Source: Parelaphostrongylus tenuis | Lineage: Eukaryota > Nematoda > Chromadorea > Rhabditida > Metastrongylidae | Reading direction: 5' to 3' | Assembly: GCA_019055375.1 (NCBI GenBank) | Contig: JAHQIW010007125.1 | Coordinates: 1 to 64,000, forward strand | DNA: 64,000 nucleotides | Notes under the pieces: model-generated | Told to the model about the DNA's origin: nothing | The model's input: the letters and a program-made list of their open reading frames with translations, nothing else | Databases searched by the model: none | Shown: positions 30,127 to 41,156 of the stretch, piece by piece | How positions within the stretch are numbered: position 1 is the first letter of the stretch | Layout: every line of letters begins with the position of its first letter | Program-made: the position numbers and the translations under genes

Positions 30127-33100
30127 GTTTGTCTTGCATCGGTTCTCGTCTTTTCTGTATATATTTCTCTAAATTCGCAAGCATGAGTAGGGAGAAAGTG
30201 CTGGTCGAGTGGTTAGCGATGCAGGCTATCAGGTAGAAAGGTGCTGGTAGGACCCTCTCCCTGAGCATTCCAATGCAATCAATTAACGAACGCTCTAGCC
30301 CCGATTCCTTCGAAGTAATTTGGAGATTTACCCTTGCAGAATTCTTCATTCACTTCATTCATGAAGGAGACGAAATCGTGAGCCATGTGAGGACCATGAG
30401 AGTCATTTTGATGCTCATCGCGCGACGACACTCAGCTATTGTCATGGCGGCGCCGCGTCTCATGGGAAAGTGGGGCGGACGGCCAGGCATGCATGCACAG
30501 ACATCCAGGACCGCTTGTCTGGCCTCTTGTCTAACGCCGCGCAAGTGACGCCATGGCACCGCGTGCTTATCAATGCTGGTCCTCAAAGGGTTAGGCAGCA
30601 ATCAGTACAACATGCGAAATGTCCGAAAACCTTTGTGGAGGATCCATTTGAGGAAATTAATCGAGGCCAAGCACAAACTCGGCTTAAGCGGGATGTAGAA
30701 CCCGTGTTTCACCCATACGGGACGGGGACGCGTGCTGCCACTACACCACCGAGGCATCGTTTCGCTGCCACTCATTTCTCCTTACCGCTGATTCTATCGT
30801 TATATCCCTTTGCGAACGGTAGCATAGCCGATATCGCCAGTGGCACACGACGCGACCATTCGCATCGACTTGAGGCGCAGGTTAATCTCGCATCAGTTCT
30901 CATTTATATATTATATATAATATATATATATATATTCAAAAGCACGTGGAAAGAGGATGACGATGAGCGAATGGTTAGTGACGCAGGCTATGAGGAACAA
31001 CGATGCTGTTCGACGCTTTTCCTCGACATCCCATCACAACAGATCAACGAACGCTTCGGGGAGCCCCCCCCCCCCTAGCTCGGGTTCCTTTGAGTTAAAA
31101 GGATTTACGTGACCCGCACTCAATAGACCGAGCTGGCGCGATTCACATGTGGAGTGCGATTCTTGTTTGTGAATTTAGGATTTTTCTCTTTGGAAGGACT
31201 CTAGATAAAACGCATGACTCTGATACTGGAAGATTTCCTAGTACTTCTGTGTTGAAATGATAGAAGGCGGCAAATTTACAATTAGCAACAGCGTGCTGAT
31301 TGTTATTCAATTGGGGATTTTTGTTCACGCCGGCATCGACAGGAACTTCAGATGAAAACGTAGATTCTAATACTACAGAAAATTCTCTACTCGCTGATAT
31401 ACTTTTCGTGCTTCCAGCGAAATGTATCACCTGTATCACTTGTCGTCCCGTTGATCGTCGAGTGACTCGAGCGGGTACCATCAACTCTTCCATTTTTCCC
31501 TATCGCGTGCAGGAGTAACCCAGTGGGTCCTCTTCGCTCTAGGGATTCGCTGAGCATCATATCTTTCTTCCTATCGCTTTCGTGAAGAAATCGGACCAAC
31601 GGGTCAGTGGTCTTCCTTCAGAGCGCTTGACGTCCCGAGGAATCCAGTCGGTAACGGCTCTCGTCCATCGGTTGTCGTTGAAGCGCATCACGTGTCCGGC
31701 TCACCTTATTTTCGATATCCTGGCGTGTAGAACGGCGTCTCTGATTTTCGATCGTTGACGTAGGTCGGAACTTCGGATCCTTTCTCTCATTTGCGAGATA
31801 TGGGATACTCCTAGCATCGACCTTTCGACTGCGCGTTCGATAACGGCAAGTGATGTTTCATCCTGCTTACGTAGCGACCAGGTTTCTGCTGCATACGTCA
31901 GGGCAGGGATAATTGTCGAGTCGAAAAGGTGGGCACGGAGTCGGATGTTCTTTGTCCTCCTCACTACGTCTTCGATGCTCTTAAACGTTCTCCAAGCCAG
32001 CGAAATGTAAGCGTGATAATCATGAGAGAGCGCGGCACGTGTGATGCATAATTTATTTTTGAGTGCTACAGTGTTGTAATAAGGCTTTCTCAAAAAAGTA
32101 CATGTATGAAATCACAATGATATAAGCTTTTGAATGATTATCACAACTCCCACAAGTGGGAATTTTTTGTCCCGCAAAAAAGATCTTACAAAGAACCTTT
32201 CCTATAATGGAATTGTACCCTAATCAAGTTCATTTATCTGTGCTTTTGCCGGTAAAATCAGTGAAAATATACAGATAGGTGGGAGTCATGATCTTTCCAT
32301 AGATGTGTAGTTCAAATCTTGCTTAATTTTAGCTTAGTAAATAGTTCTTCTATTTAAAATCAAGCTCAGTGGGCTACAAATATGTTGTGAGAGTTTTTTT
32401 TTTCAGAAATTGAGCACAAAAGTTGAAGAGGAGAAGGTTGCTAAAGATGTGTTCATGTATCGTTCATATATTGCTCAAGGGAAAGCTTCGCTAGTGCTGA
32501 GTGAAATCTCGGAGCGGACAGACAATCCACATTTGAAAGCAGTACGCCGCTTTGCTGAGTACCAGAATCCGGCCGACAAGTTCGTTGAGATCGCTCTATT
32601 TTCCAAATATATCTCGTACTTTCACGCAGGAATATCAACCACGAATGGAATCCACTGTAGTCTTCTTCAGGCAGCGTATCGCAAAACAAGTGCAATTGGA
32701 AGTTTCTGAAGGGACAGCGCCTACTGATGACACTTCGTGTATTGTGGCTGGTTTGATTCTGAACGACGAGAATGTATGTTTTCATTAAAAGCATCTGTTG
32801 AGATAGTTGTACTACTATATTTTACTTTATTGTCGAGAACCAGTACTGGTCTGCTGTGCGAGCAGATTTTGGGAACATGTGTAGCTATATCAACTTCTAA
32901 CATTATCATCAAAATTTAGGGATAAAGATTTCTGCGTTAACCAGTTCCTAGAAGATGCATCATATATTCCACTTTATCAAGAATAGGTAGAGGTGGCTGA
33001 ACATCTGTCTGATCTTCGCGATCTCGCGGTGGCCTATCGGTGCGTCAAGTCATGTTGCTATCCTCTCAGACAATTCTGGTACCATTTCGCCGATCGCGAT

Positions 33101-35425
33101 GAAATGGAAGATCAGGTGAACTTGGGCGCGAGATCGCACCATTGGCAACATGTGTGTCGCATGGCAGCTTAGACCGGTGTGCTACAGTCCCCTTATCACT
33201 GTTATACACTAGAGAAAAGCCAGAACTGTTCTTTGAAGGAGAAACAATTGGGGACCTCCGTGGTAAGGGCTCTTTGTTGTTGACAATGGCTTGTCTTTTA
33301 AGAAACACCTGGTAGAAATTCCTGTGTTACATTAGTTATTCTGTAAATGCATCCTGCTTAAATGAGTAGAATTCCAGGTAATACCTCGTCATTCCGAATA
33401 TCTCCATAAGTGCCATGTTGCTTCATTGTATATTAGTTCAGTCACCTCCTGGTCATAACGGCCTAAGGCACTGTGAGTTGTGAACGAAGTAGCGCAACTA
33501 GGTCAACGTTTTCATGAGCCGCAGGTGCAGGAGACATCAGACCGTGTAATAAAGAAGGGCCTCAAAAACTGGGAGCATCGAAGTGAAGTGAGCATTGCCA
33601 CGTTATAAGGAAGCCGTTATTGCCAGTGCGTTGGTCTCGTTCCCTAAATCCCTACGTCTCTACGTGGAAGAGAGCAGCTCATATGGTCGAGACAGTACTA
33701 GAGATGAATGAAGAAGAGGAACGCATTTTTATAAGCATTTTTATAAGTTAGTTTGACAACATTGTGAATACAGAAGGAGCGATAGTAGATCGAGAGCCCC
33801 GGTAGTACAGTGGTTAACACACGCTCTCCGAAAGGGTGATACGCGGGTTCAGCTCTCGCGCGAGGTTCAATGATTTGCTTCTCGACATTATCGGATATTA
33901 ATATGAGCAGAAGTAAAATAAGGAAAAATTGTCGGTATCAACAAGTTGTCTGAATCAAAACACTTTGTCAAGTGCTCAGCACTTGCACTAGAAGAATGCA
34001 ATAGAGGATTTTTTAGGATTACTCTGTACCATTGAAAAGACATAGTAATTTGATGTTTTTCTTCTTCATAGTACTCCTTATGAGCGTTTTCTTTGGTAGT
34101 CTGTTTCTGGACGTACCGAAGTTATCGTCGTGAAAAGTGACGTTCACTTTTGGGAAAGGCGATGGGGACATAGCCGAGTGATGAGTAATGCTCGTTGCGA
34201 GGTTGTTCCACTCCAACACTCTTCGGCAATCAAATAAACGAACGCCTTGAGGAATTAGGAAGTCCTCAAGCAAACGATGATGGTGTTGAGACGAAACGAT
34301 TATTAGAACTACAAGGATCTGCACAATAAAATGATATGTAAAAAATAAAGGGTTTATATGGACTGTAATTTGAAATGTGGTAGGTGCCTGAATATAGAAG
34401 AACGTAATAGCTTGGTAGTTTCAAATGACGTGGTAATAGAACAGAAAGCTCACCATCAATCACATTAGAATCTCTTTGGAAAATAACAGTGACTTCACAG
34501 CATGTCCACCACTTCGATAATTATTTAGGAGTGGTTTCACAACTACTTCTACTTCTGGTATTTGTTGTTTACAGAATCCGGAAGATGCAATGCGTATCTT
34601 ATCAAGAGCAATTCACTAGAAGCCCATTCTGTTACGGTGTTCACTTTACTTCAGATGGACCGTGTAGATTTGGCTGTGTGAGTTCTCATTGAATTCTTAG
34701 GGAATTTGGACGTTTGTGTCTTAGTATTGAAAAATTTAGGAAGGAATTGAAGAAAATGAATGAAATTGACGAAGATGCCACCTTAACACAGCTTGCCCTT
34801 GCTTGGGTCGATATGACTTTGGTAGGTTAACTTCGCTCCTAAACTTCCTTATATATTCATTCTTTGCCTATTTCTATTCTTTCATCCATTTTTTTTTCAA
34901 ATTCACACATAGTTTGTAATAAAACTACTGATCTTACGTCTTGCTTTAGGGTAAGGATAAGTTGAAAGACGCCTACTATATCTATCAAGAAATGATGGAC
35001 AAGTATGGTCAGAGCCCGCGACTTCTTATTTGTCAATCTGCTGTTCTTATTCTCCAGGGAAAATATAAAGATGCTGAGGCTTTGCTACACGTATGTACCT
35101 ATTTTTGGTCATCGTATTAAGAGTATTCAAAATCATCAAGTTTACTTGAAACTATAGGAGGCTCAATTGCGAGACGCCAACAATTGTGAGGCACTTGTAA
35201 ACCTTGTTGCTCTTAGCCAGTTCCTTGGAAAGGACAGTGAGGTATAGTGGAAGTTACATATGAAACGTGGCAGTTGAAAGTTGAGGATTTTGGTAGTATT
35301 GTAACAAAATGTTTCAGGTAATGAAGCGACATATCTCTCAACTACGTGATATTAATTCAAACCATCCTTGGGTCATGGATCTAAAGGCGAAAGAAAATCT
35401 ATTTGATGAACTTGCTGCTGCTTGA
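30046..35425 (+). CDS. COPE: Coatomer subunit epsilon (COPI), 8 exons, one-base frameshift in exon 4
   Basis: Epsilon subunit of the COPI coat, which acts on Golgi and ER-derived vesicles and stabilises alpha-COP in the B subcomplex. Exons read as 30046-30126, 32407-32583, 32630-32773, 34575-34677, 34740-34821, 34950-35090, 35158-35241 and 35318-35425 (stop TGA). The product starts [20 protein letters not shown] and contains [33 protein letters not shown] and a C-terminal [10 protein letters not shown] block, all family hallmarks in the expected order. Length is about 306 residues, as for animal homologues (about 308). It folds as TPR-like helical repeats. Phases agree at every junction except inside exon 4, which is 103 nt where a length of 2 mod 3 is needed. 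Intron 1 is 2.3 kb and repeat-filled; the others are much shorter except intron 3 (1.8 kb). A TTCGCAG acceptor ends just before the ATG context, so trans-splicing is possible. Family identity is sure; the exact donor of exon 2 (GTTGAG) is less so. Confidence 0.95.
30425..30595 (+). mobile_element. Family G repeat in COPE intron 1
   Basis: CACTCAGCTATTGTCATGGC, CATGGGAAAGTGGGGCGGAC, CAGGCATGCATGCACAGACA, then CAATGCTGGTCCTCAAAGGG and TTAG. Confidence 0.6.
30682..30755 (-). pseudogene. tRNA-like sequence in COPE intron 1
   Basis: - strand: CCTCGGTGGTGTAGTGGCAG A box and GGGTTCTACATCC-like B box; T2-type SINE head with a damaged T arm. Confidence 0.55.
31424..32010 (-). pseudogene. RTE-class LINE ORF C-terminal fragment (antisense in COPE intron 1)
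   Basis: - strand: [60 protein letters not shown], then [24 protein letters not shown] and the end with DDQRDDK. One stop (KIR-stop) near 31701 and a frameshift further on break it. 5'-truncated, as usual for LINEs. Antisense to the host gene. Confidence 0.85.
33000..33195 (-). mobile_element. SINE family S1, decayed, in COPE intron 3
   Basis: Matches the head half of S1 (GATCTCGCGGTGGCCTATCG, GAGATCGCACCATTGGCAAC). The tail half is missing. Confidence 0.62.
33796..33880 (+). mobile_element. tRNA-derived SINE head in COPE intron 3
   Basis: GCCCCGGTAGTACAGTGGTTAA resembles the A-box region and GCGGGTTCAGCTCTC the B box; then TTGCTTCTCGACATTATCGG. Intronic, not a functional tRNA by its weak acceptor. 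Confidence 0.58.
34160..34335 (+). mobile_element. SINE-like repeat family S2 in COPE intron 3
   Basis: GCCGAGTGATGAGTAATGCT head, CTCCAACACTCTTCGGCAAT, AACGAACGCCTTGAGGAATT, ACTACAAGGATCTGCACAA end. Confidence 0.6.
34575..34677 (+). CDS. COPE: COPE exon 4 with internal -1 frameshift
   Basis: The exon opens after TTTACAG in phase 0 with NPEDAMRI, which fits the homologous NPDAAL segment. It then continues homologous only in another frame, [25 protein letters not shown], and ends at donor GTGAGT with phase 2. Reading straight on in the first frame meets TAG within seven codons. One base appears to be missing near 34597-34602. Whether this is an assembly or sequencing error or a real lesion cannot be decided from the window. 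Confidence 0.8.
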
Positions 35426-35884
35426 TTTAGTAACCAAGTTGTGATAGTTTCTCCGAAGCAAGTGATGAATATAAAATAAGGTGTCTAATTCAATTATGTG
35501 CAAATGGTTTGGAGGTTTTCAAAATTATACTAATTTTTTGTATGTTACTGGAGGAGACATTTGGTTACTGTGGATTGGTATATGATAAAGATGTTTTTGT
35601 CATCTTATAATCTGTGTTTATTTCTTGTCAAAATTTATCCTCCATATCTTTACTTTCGACTGCTTATACGGAACTCGCTCAAAAAACATCTCTTGAGTGT
35701 TTTGAGCCAAACATTCGGAAGTAAAGATATGATCTATTCTACTAACCATAAGCGGTCGACTGTGGTCATTGCAATGTCGGGGGTTTTTAAACTCGACATG
35801 CGTTGATATAAATAATTCGACGTTGATTCCTTAGTGGGTAGGGGCTATATCCTCCTGCAAGGGATCGGTGAACCGAAAGAAGTC
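35426..35884 (+). other. Probable COPE 3' UTR and downstream flank
   Basis: After the stop TGA the sequence is AT-rich; AATATAAAATAAGG at about 35468-35481 is the nearest polyadenylation-like signal. No second gene found before the hammerhead-like motif at 35885. Confidence 0.5.
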
Positions 35885-35938
35885 GTGCTACTGATGAGCC
35901 TGGAAAGGCGAAGCATCCGTCTTGCGATGCATAGGCGC
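35885..35938 (+). ncRNA. Hammerhead-like RNA, class C variant, 3' of COPE
   Basis: GTGCTA, CTGATGA, stem II GCCT-GGAA-AGGC, GAA, a longer stem III GCATC/GATGC, then A and TAGGCGC, which re-pairs with stem I if one G bulges. The first stem III pair is G-C instead of the usual A-U. Lies about 460 bp past the coatomer stop codon on the same strand. Confidence 0.6.
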
Positions 35939-36024
35939 CATGACTGACCCTAAAATAAGGCTCTAAACATGTTATCAGGTTACCAGAGCTATCCTTCATA
36001 TGTTTTCTACAAGGATTCCTTTTA

Positions 36025-36330
36025 GTCAACCACTATTGGCAGTGGTACAATATTACGAATGTACGATAATGCTGTGTGGCATGCAAAACTTTGAACCTTG
36101 AAGAGGCATCACACCTCGCATCTCTTCCTTCCACGGATGTGTGCTAAACTTTTGCACGACCGATAACGGTTGATTGCTGACGGATCGATACCTTATGTCG
36201 GAGCAAGAGTGATAGCGGAAGAGCAGCCCTCGTAGTAGTAACTGCTCTCAAGAGAGTGATGCTGGTTCGATTCCCGTCTAAGGTTCAACCTTTTGCACAT
36301 CATTCAACATTATCGGGCATCCTTCTATCC
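36025..36330. mobile_element. Decayed tRNA-derived SINE pair
   Basis: Left tail ACTATTGGCAGTGGTACAAT, a - strand head (GAACCTTGAAGAGGCATC), central GGTTGATTGCTGACGGATCG, and a + strand head with GGTTCGATTCCCGTC. Ends GCAAAACTTT and CCTTTTGCACATC. Confidence 0.62.
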
Positions 36331-36639
36331 TCTCTAGTCCTTCAGTGTAATTCTGCTAGTGTTCTTGCTAAAATTCGATGTATTCAATGTTCACGGGGTT
36401 TTTGAATTGAGCTGTTGAAACTCTCTAAGTAATTAGCGTAACACTTGTTTATTAGTGAGGCGTCTGTCATTGTCGGCAAACATTTGGGTCACTGTTGAAG
36501 CTTTTTACTTGAAATTTGTCGGATCTCTGATTTCATTAACATAACAGTGTGGTTCGGAAGAAGCTCAAAAAAATTTGCGATACTTATATGTTAGAGAGCA
36601 ACATATTTTTGAGCAGATCTCTTGCGCACGACAACAACT

Positions 36640-37400
36640 TTTCATAGGAACGTTAGTAATCATTCGAGAGCTTAGATCTCTGGCTGCAAATCCGCATCGT
36701 TAATTTTCCAGAGCGCCCTTTTATAACGCTGTAGCATCCGGAATAAAAATTTGTTTCTCACTCGCCTTTTGCCTTCGTTTTTACCACGACTATAAACTGC
36801 TGAAAGAACGAAAAGCATTTAAACTAGAGAAGTTTTTATAGGATTATAATAATGCATTTTTATCTAAAGTTTCTGTGGATGAGATGAATAAACCCTCTAT
36901 AAAATTACAATAGTTTGCCGCCGTTTTAGCGCATACTGTCGTAGATCAATACAGAGCTACGCGGTAGATGGGGCGAATACCGTACTAACAATTCGTCACT
37001 GTGGCTTGCCCTCACGCTTTGGTCAGCCATAAATCTTTTCGGCAATTTTGTTTACCGGCCAACTCACGGAGAGGGCTGGGCAGGGCGGACAATCGACGCT
37101 TTTTCAAATATTGTTATACTATTGGGGATTTCTTTACCGCATCGTCAAAAACTTCAGATAACAGCTTAGATTTTGATACCATGGAAAATCCTCTAAAGTG
37201 TAATATGCTTTTCATGCTTCCAGTGAATTATACGCATAATGAAAATGAAGGCGAAAGGCGAATGTGAACATAATTTTATTCTGGATTTTACAGCGTGACA
37301 GAAGGGTGGTTTGAAAAATCGGCGACGTGAGGTTGCAGCCAGAGATTTAATCTTTTAAGCAATCACTAACATCCCTATGAGAAGTTATTGTACAGCGAAT
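36640..37400. repeat. Old foldback repeat (family F, 2.7-kb type)
   Basis: GTAATCATTCGAGAGCTTAG left; CAGCCAGAGATTTAATCTTT and CTATGAGAAGTTATTGTACA right; shares CTCACTCGCCTTTTGCCTTC with the 2757-3555 copy. Confidence 0.64.
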
Positions 37401-37727
37401 GAGATCGACATAAAAATTTATCATAGTCTAACATATAGTTGCCAAATTTCCATTTATTTTGGCAAGCGCCCAAATCTCCTGGCTGAAGAGCTGTTTGTGG
37501 AGAAGTTAAGACTCTTGTCTGTGGACATAATTCGGTGGGTTGACATTTCATAGAACCTTCCACTCCTATCCAATGGTTTCGTTCGTCCACACTTATAACG
37601 TGCTCGATCATCCGATTTTTTATGTGCATGCCCTAGAGTGGCGGATTTTCGGTCATTAATGAGGTCGGGAACTCTGGACACGAGAATTCATCAGATAACG
37701 CTTACGACTACTTCCTTAACCTTGCAT

Positions 37728-38032
37728 AAAGGATAAAGGATAAAGCTCTCGGCGTTGATCAATCCCTTAGGGATGCGCCATGCATTCGACTTCAATTTCT
37801 AACTTCGTTTGAGGTGATTGAATGCATATCTGGCCTTTACAATGACTCGCGGTGGCCTCCCGCTGAACCGAGTCAGTGCTGCTTATCCTCCCAGACAAGT
37901 CTGAGACCTGCCTGGTACCAATTTACCGACCCCGGAGGGATGGATGGCTTGGTGGGCCATGAGCGCGAGATCGAACCATTGACCTCGTGTGCGACGCAGG
38001 GCACCTCTGACCACTGCGCCACATGCGCTCTA
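37728..38032 (-). mobile_element. SINE family S1, near complete
   Basis: The - strand head GAGCGCATGTGGCGCAGTGG, B box GGTTCGATCTC, body about 200 bp, tail side TAAAGGATAAAGGATAAAGC. Nearly identical to 44232-44540. Confidence 0.82.
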
Positions 38033-38154
38033 ACCTTGCATAGCATCCATAAAAACAAGACAAACTCTTACCCTGGAGGAATCTCATCGATTACAGATAT
38101 GAGTTTGGAGTTTATTGGTGTTCTTAATGACATCGTTCATAATCTTAAATTCCC

Positions 38155-38240
38155 TATAACAGACCACCTGCATGGCTCAAAAAATTATTATCAGTCATAT
38201 TGAAATTTGAGCGTGGTCTTAAGAAAACACTCCAAACAAA
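38155..38240 (+). mobile_element. Terminal fragment of class A hammerhead element
   Basis: AGACCACCTGCATGGCTC, ATTATTATCAGTCATATTG, AAATTTGAGCGTGGTCTTAA and AAAACACTCC are the outer 80 bp of the right arm; the hammerhead itself is absent. Confidence 0.65.
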
Positions 38241-38744
38241 AAGTATTCTTATACGTATATCATCAACATTTCGTACTCACAATATTTTTTCGCGATCAAA
38301 GCGGTTTGCAGTTTGTTGAAATATGCTTTGGAATATTCTATGCAGAGTTTTGAAGGGAATAAACACAGCAGAAGGATTAGCATTGAGTTAAGATGATCAA
38401 ATCTGAGCGGTGGTAATGCAAGGTATTTTGAGGATGACTTTGTAAGCCTACTGAAGAAGGAGTAGATGCTGGTCGGTCATCAGCTCAATTTAAGTGCTAT
38501 GGAACATAAACTTTGTATGTTCTTCTTCTCAATGCACCAAGTAGTCTTGGCGAGGAGGGCTCCAAGAGAAAGTTTTATGACGATTCTTAGGTGTGACTAA
38601 AATCTGCTCATACATTGCATTGCTGTGCTTTCTTTCCCATTTAGACACTTTACTTAATTCAGTTGTTACATATTAAAGAATCAAATTAATGAACAATATA
38701 AATACTACCACAATCAATGATATGATATGCAACCATTTGCTGGG
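38241..38744. other. No feature recognised
   Basis: AT-rich region between a hammerhead-element end and a mariner fossil. Confidence 0.45.
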
Positions 38745-39300
38745 CAAAAACTGCATGCCTTCCTCCCTTTTCCCTAAAAGTCGATGAGATCACTTTTGAA
38801 GTAGTTGCAGTCTGCAATATTTTTCTTCCACAGATCCTAGTTCATGCGGAGGAGGTGATAATCCGATGAAGCAGTATCAGGGCTATGCGGTGAATGTGCT
38901 ACCGTAGTTCAGCGAAGTTCCTTCAAAGGTAGCGAGTCAACTTTGCGATGAGAGTCAAGCGTCTTTCTGCAGAAAAAAATTGCAACACTAAGACATTCCG
39001 GACGCTCCTCTTGTTGCTGCGACCAACTCCCGGCGTTGTTCTTTATAGACATCGGCATTTGTGGTCTGTTTGTTGTCAAACCGTTCCCAAAACAGCATGC
39101 TCTGCTGATCCTAGAAAACCGAGAGCGTAATCTTCCATGCATGAACTTTGACTTTGGTTGAACAGACAGGTGTTTACTGAGGGGCAGCCAGCAGGCGTGA
39201 CGTGTGATGTGCTCGTAGTAGATCCAGGACTTATCTCCAGTGCTGATCTACTTGAGTAATTCCTGCCTGTGCTGTCGCAGCAAAAAACTCTCACAGATGG
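38745..39300 (-). pseudogene. Mariner transposase fossil
   Basis: The - strand shows, across shifted frames, an ITxVD start, LDLLRAHHTSRLLAAP-like, STKVKVHAWKITLSVF, DQQSMLFWERFDNKQTTNAD and VYKEQRRELVAATR, then SPPP-region and FLPSKWL near the end. The order matches the catalytic core of mariner transposases. At least three stops and several frameshifts. Confidence 0.75.
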
Positions 39301-39968
39301 TCACATGAGTATAGTACCATCATTTAGATGGCGATCAATGGTGATATGGCCGTGTGGCTGAAGCTACTGGAACATTATTCAACATCCGCATCCTTTTGGT
39401 AAAAACCCGATTTGAATAGAAAAAAAAAACGGTGCGAATGGATTAATGGAACACTCAATTCGTGTCTTTTTCATTGCTTGCAGGGCCTTCATAACATTCT
39501 CATTGTATCTCATTCTCATTTTCTAACATCTCATTTTATTGATTCTGTCACTGACAACTCCATGATTTACAGAGCAGTTATACTAATTACGAACCGGTCT
39601 GTGATCACGGTAATCTGCTTTTTCGTAAATCCATTCTTTGATATGCAGCCGTTCTTCATAGTTATGATCGAATTCGTGTCCCATATTGAATTCATTAGCA
39701 GACCTGTCGTGTTCTGTGCTCGCTTACATGCTGAATGCTTGTCAAGCTTAATTTCAGTCGGCTTTCTATGCCCATTCTTCAACATACTGATTTGAGAACC
39801 GTTATGAAAGTGTTGAACAATTTCTCATCTATCGCCTTCTTCAAGTGCGGTAGCGATTCCATACATGCTTGATTGATTTCTCGAGATGGTAGCATTAAGA
39901 TCTCACGTACTGCCCCTGATAAGCCGAGGCAAGATTGGCATAAGTTGCAGTTACTGTTTAGATACACT
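39301..39968. other. No feature recognised
   Basis: A 127-codon + frame (39412-39795) is hydrophobic but lacks coding-like codon use or family resemblance; left unassigned. Confidence 0.4.
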
Positions 39969-40003
39969 GGCTGACGCTTTGGCAGCCTGACCTTTTTCAG
40001 AGC
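39969..40003 (-). ncRNA. Decayed class B hammerhead
   Basis: The - strand has stem I AGCT/AGCC and CTGAAAA for CTGAAGA; the second core GAAA has become AAAG. It is recognisable as a Penelope terminal-repeat fossil next to a SINE. Confidence 0.45.
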
Positions 40004-40009
40004 TTGAAC

Positions 40010-40250
40010 GTTTTTCATATGGGTATACAAAACTCTGAGCCTTTTACGAGAGTTGGGCTCGTGTCTCACCCTTTCCGAGGGCAAGTGCTTATTTATTGCG
40101 CGAGTGGAGCTCCTATACTATCATCACTCTTTTTTCAAGAGACTTTGCTCAGCTTCCAACGACGCACGATGTGCATATCACTCAGTATTCATGTATATGA
40201 AGTTATAACATCATGACGCTCTTTCTTAAAGTAGTATAATAAAAAGAATT
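40010..40250. mobile_element. Decayed tRNA-derived SINE pair next to a Penelope repeat fossil
   Basis: A - strand head begins GAGCCTTTTACGAGAGTTGG; the right end has the tail GTTATAACATCATGACGCTC and TAGTATAATAAAAAG. Confidence 0.5.
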
Positions 40251-40418
40251 CTTGTACCCTACAACTACCCTGATGATTCAGTGAATTATCTATAGTGCCA
40301 ATGAATTTCTATTGAACGAATACCGTTCCGAGGTGTTATTGATGTTATTTATTGAATATTAGTGAAGCATACAACAATACAGTCAGTAATGCAGCTTGAA
40401 TACTCAATATTCGAGGTG

Positions 40419-40453
40419 GCTAACGTTTCGGCTGGTCGCCTTCTTCAGAGCCT
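40419..40453 (-). ncRNA. Hammerhead ribozyme, class B (PLE-3 left end)
   Basis: - strand: GGCT, CTGAAGA, stem II GGC/GCC with a longer loop, GAAA, ACGT, GTT triplet, AGCC. Cleavage would follow GTT, an allowed UH triplet. Confidence 0.72.
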
Positions 40454-40587
40454 GGAAAGATCACATTGATCCACAATCCACTAAGCCAAAAACCTCCATA
40501 ACCCTAGCAGTAAAGTTAGAGATGTGTTTTGGATCGCATAGTAAAAGCTTCATTTTAAAACACTCACCGTTTTGATGTTTGGGTCTA

Positions 40588-40960
40588 TCAATTATTAATT
40601 GAATTATGTATCCACAAGGCTTCTAATGTTTTACGCGCAGATGTTCTTGATTCCTGTGCGAGGATCGTGAATTTGACGCCGAACATTACTCCTGCATGTT
40701 TTTGGTCCCTATGCGTGCCTAGTGGAGTTTTTGAATCACAGTTGCGTAACCCAGCTAGGTGTTCTTTCACACGGAGGAATAGTGGTCTACCCGTTTCGCC
40801 AATGTACTCATCGCCGCATATCTCGCAAGAGATTAGGTAAATTATACCCGATCTCATACAGTCGCCGTCTCTGCCGTTCGGACAAACTATGCAATCATTG
40901 GTTTCGCTGAGGCGGTCATACAATCGGTTGCGGACTAATTGACGCTTTAGTGTTTTTGGG
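40588..40960 (-). pseudogene. Penelope-like GIY-YIG domain (PLE-3 left arm)
   Basis: On the - strand: RLYDRLSETNDCIVCPNGRDGDC, IIYLISCEICGDEYIGETGRPLF.RVKEHLAGL, GTHRDQKHAGVMF and RKTLEALWIHN. It is truncated after the last motif (HNSINN), losing the MNRKEECLVITRDL tail that the right arm retains. Confidence 0.88.
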
Positions 40961-41156
40961 GTATTTCAACTATTGCTACCGAATTATCCAAACCTGCTCT
41001 TTTTAGGCATCGTTTAATAGCTGTACTTATTTCGTTAGAGATAAAAGGCAGGAGGAAAAGGAACCTTAGTTTCGCCAGACTTATCGTTTGGGAGCATAGA
41101 ATTTCCTCTAAATCTAACCTGAGAAGCTCCTACCGTATCGTAGCCATTAGAGATGG

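Larger units (their letters stand above)
30127..32406 (+). other. COPE intron 1, filled with repeats
   Basis: Intron of 2280 bp from GTTTGT to a long T tract and TTTCAG. It holds two fragments of a tRNA-headed SINE-like repeat (about 30205-30330 and 30960-31080), a GC-rich TTAA-flanked repeat (30425-30595), a tRNA-like sequence on the - strand (30682-30755), a TA microsatellite (about 30907-30935), foldback-repeat pieces and an antisense RTE LINE tail (31424-32010). Nothing in it looks like a missed coatomer exon, because exons 1 and 2 join in phase. Confidence 0.75.

Noticed and set aside
29850..30236. A 128-codon + frame spanning COPE exon 1
   Set aside because: It reads exon 1 in the wrong frame; the coatomer N terminus is in the frame starting at 30046.
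32410..32709. COPE exon 2 read through to 32709
   Set aside because: Homology ends at PADKF, read-through gives a stop, and the next homologous block begins at 32630 after an acceptor.
38440..38475. CTGAAGAAGG at 38452 as a class B hammerhead
   Set aside because: No GCC-GAAACG partner follows.
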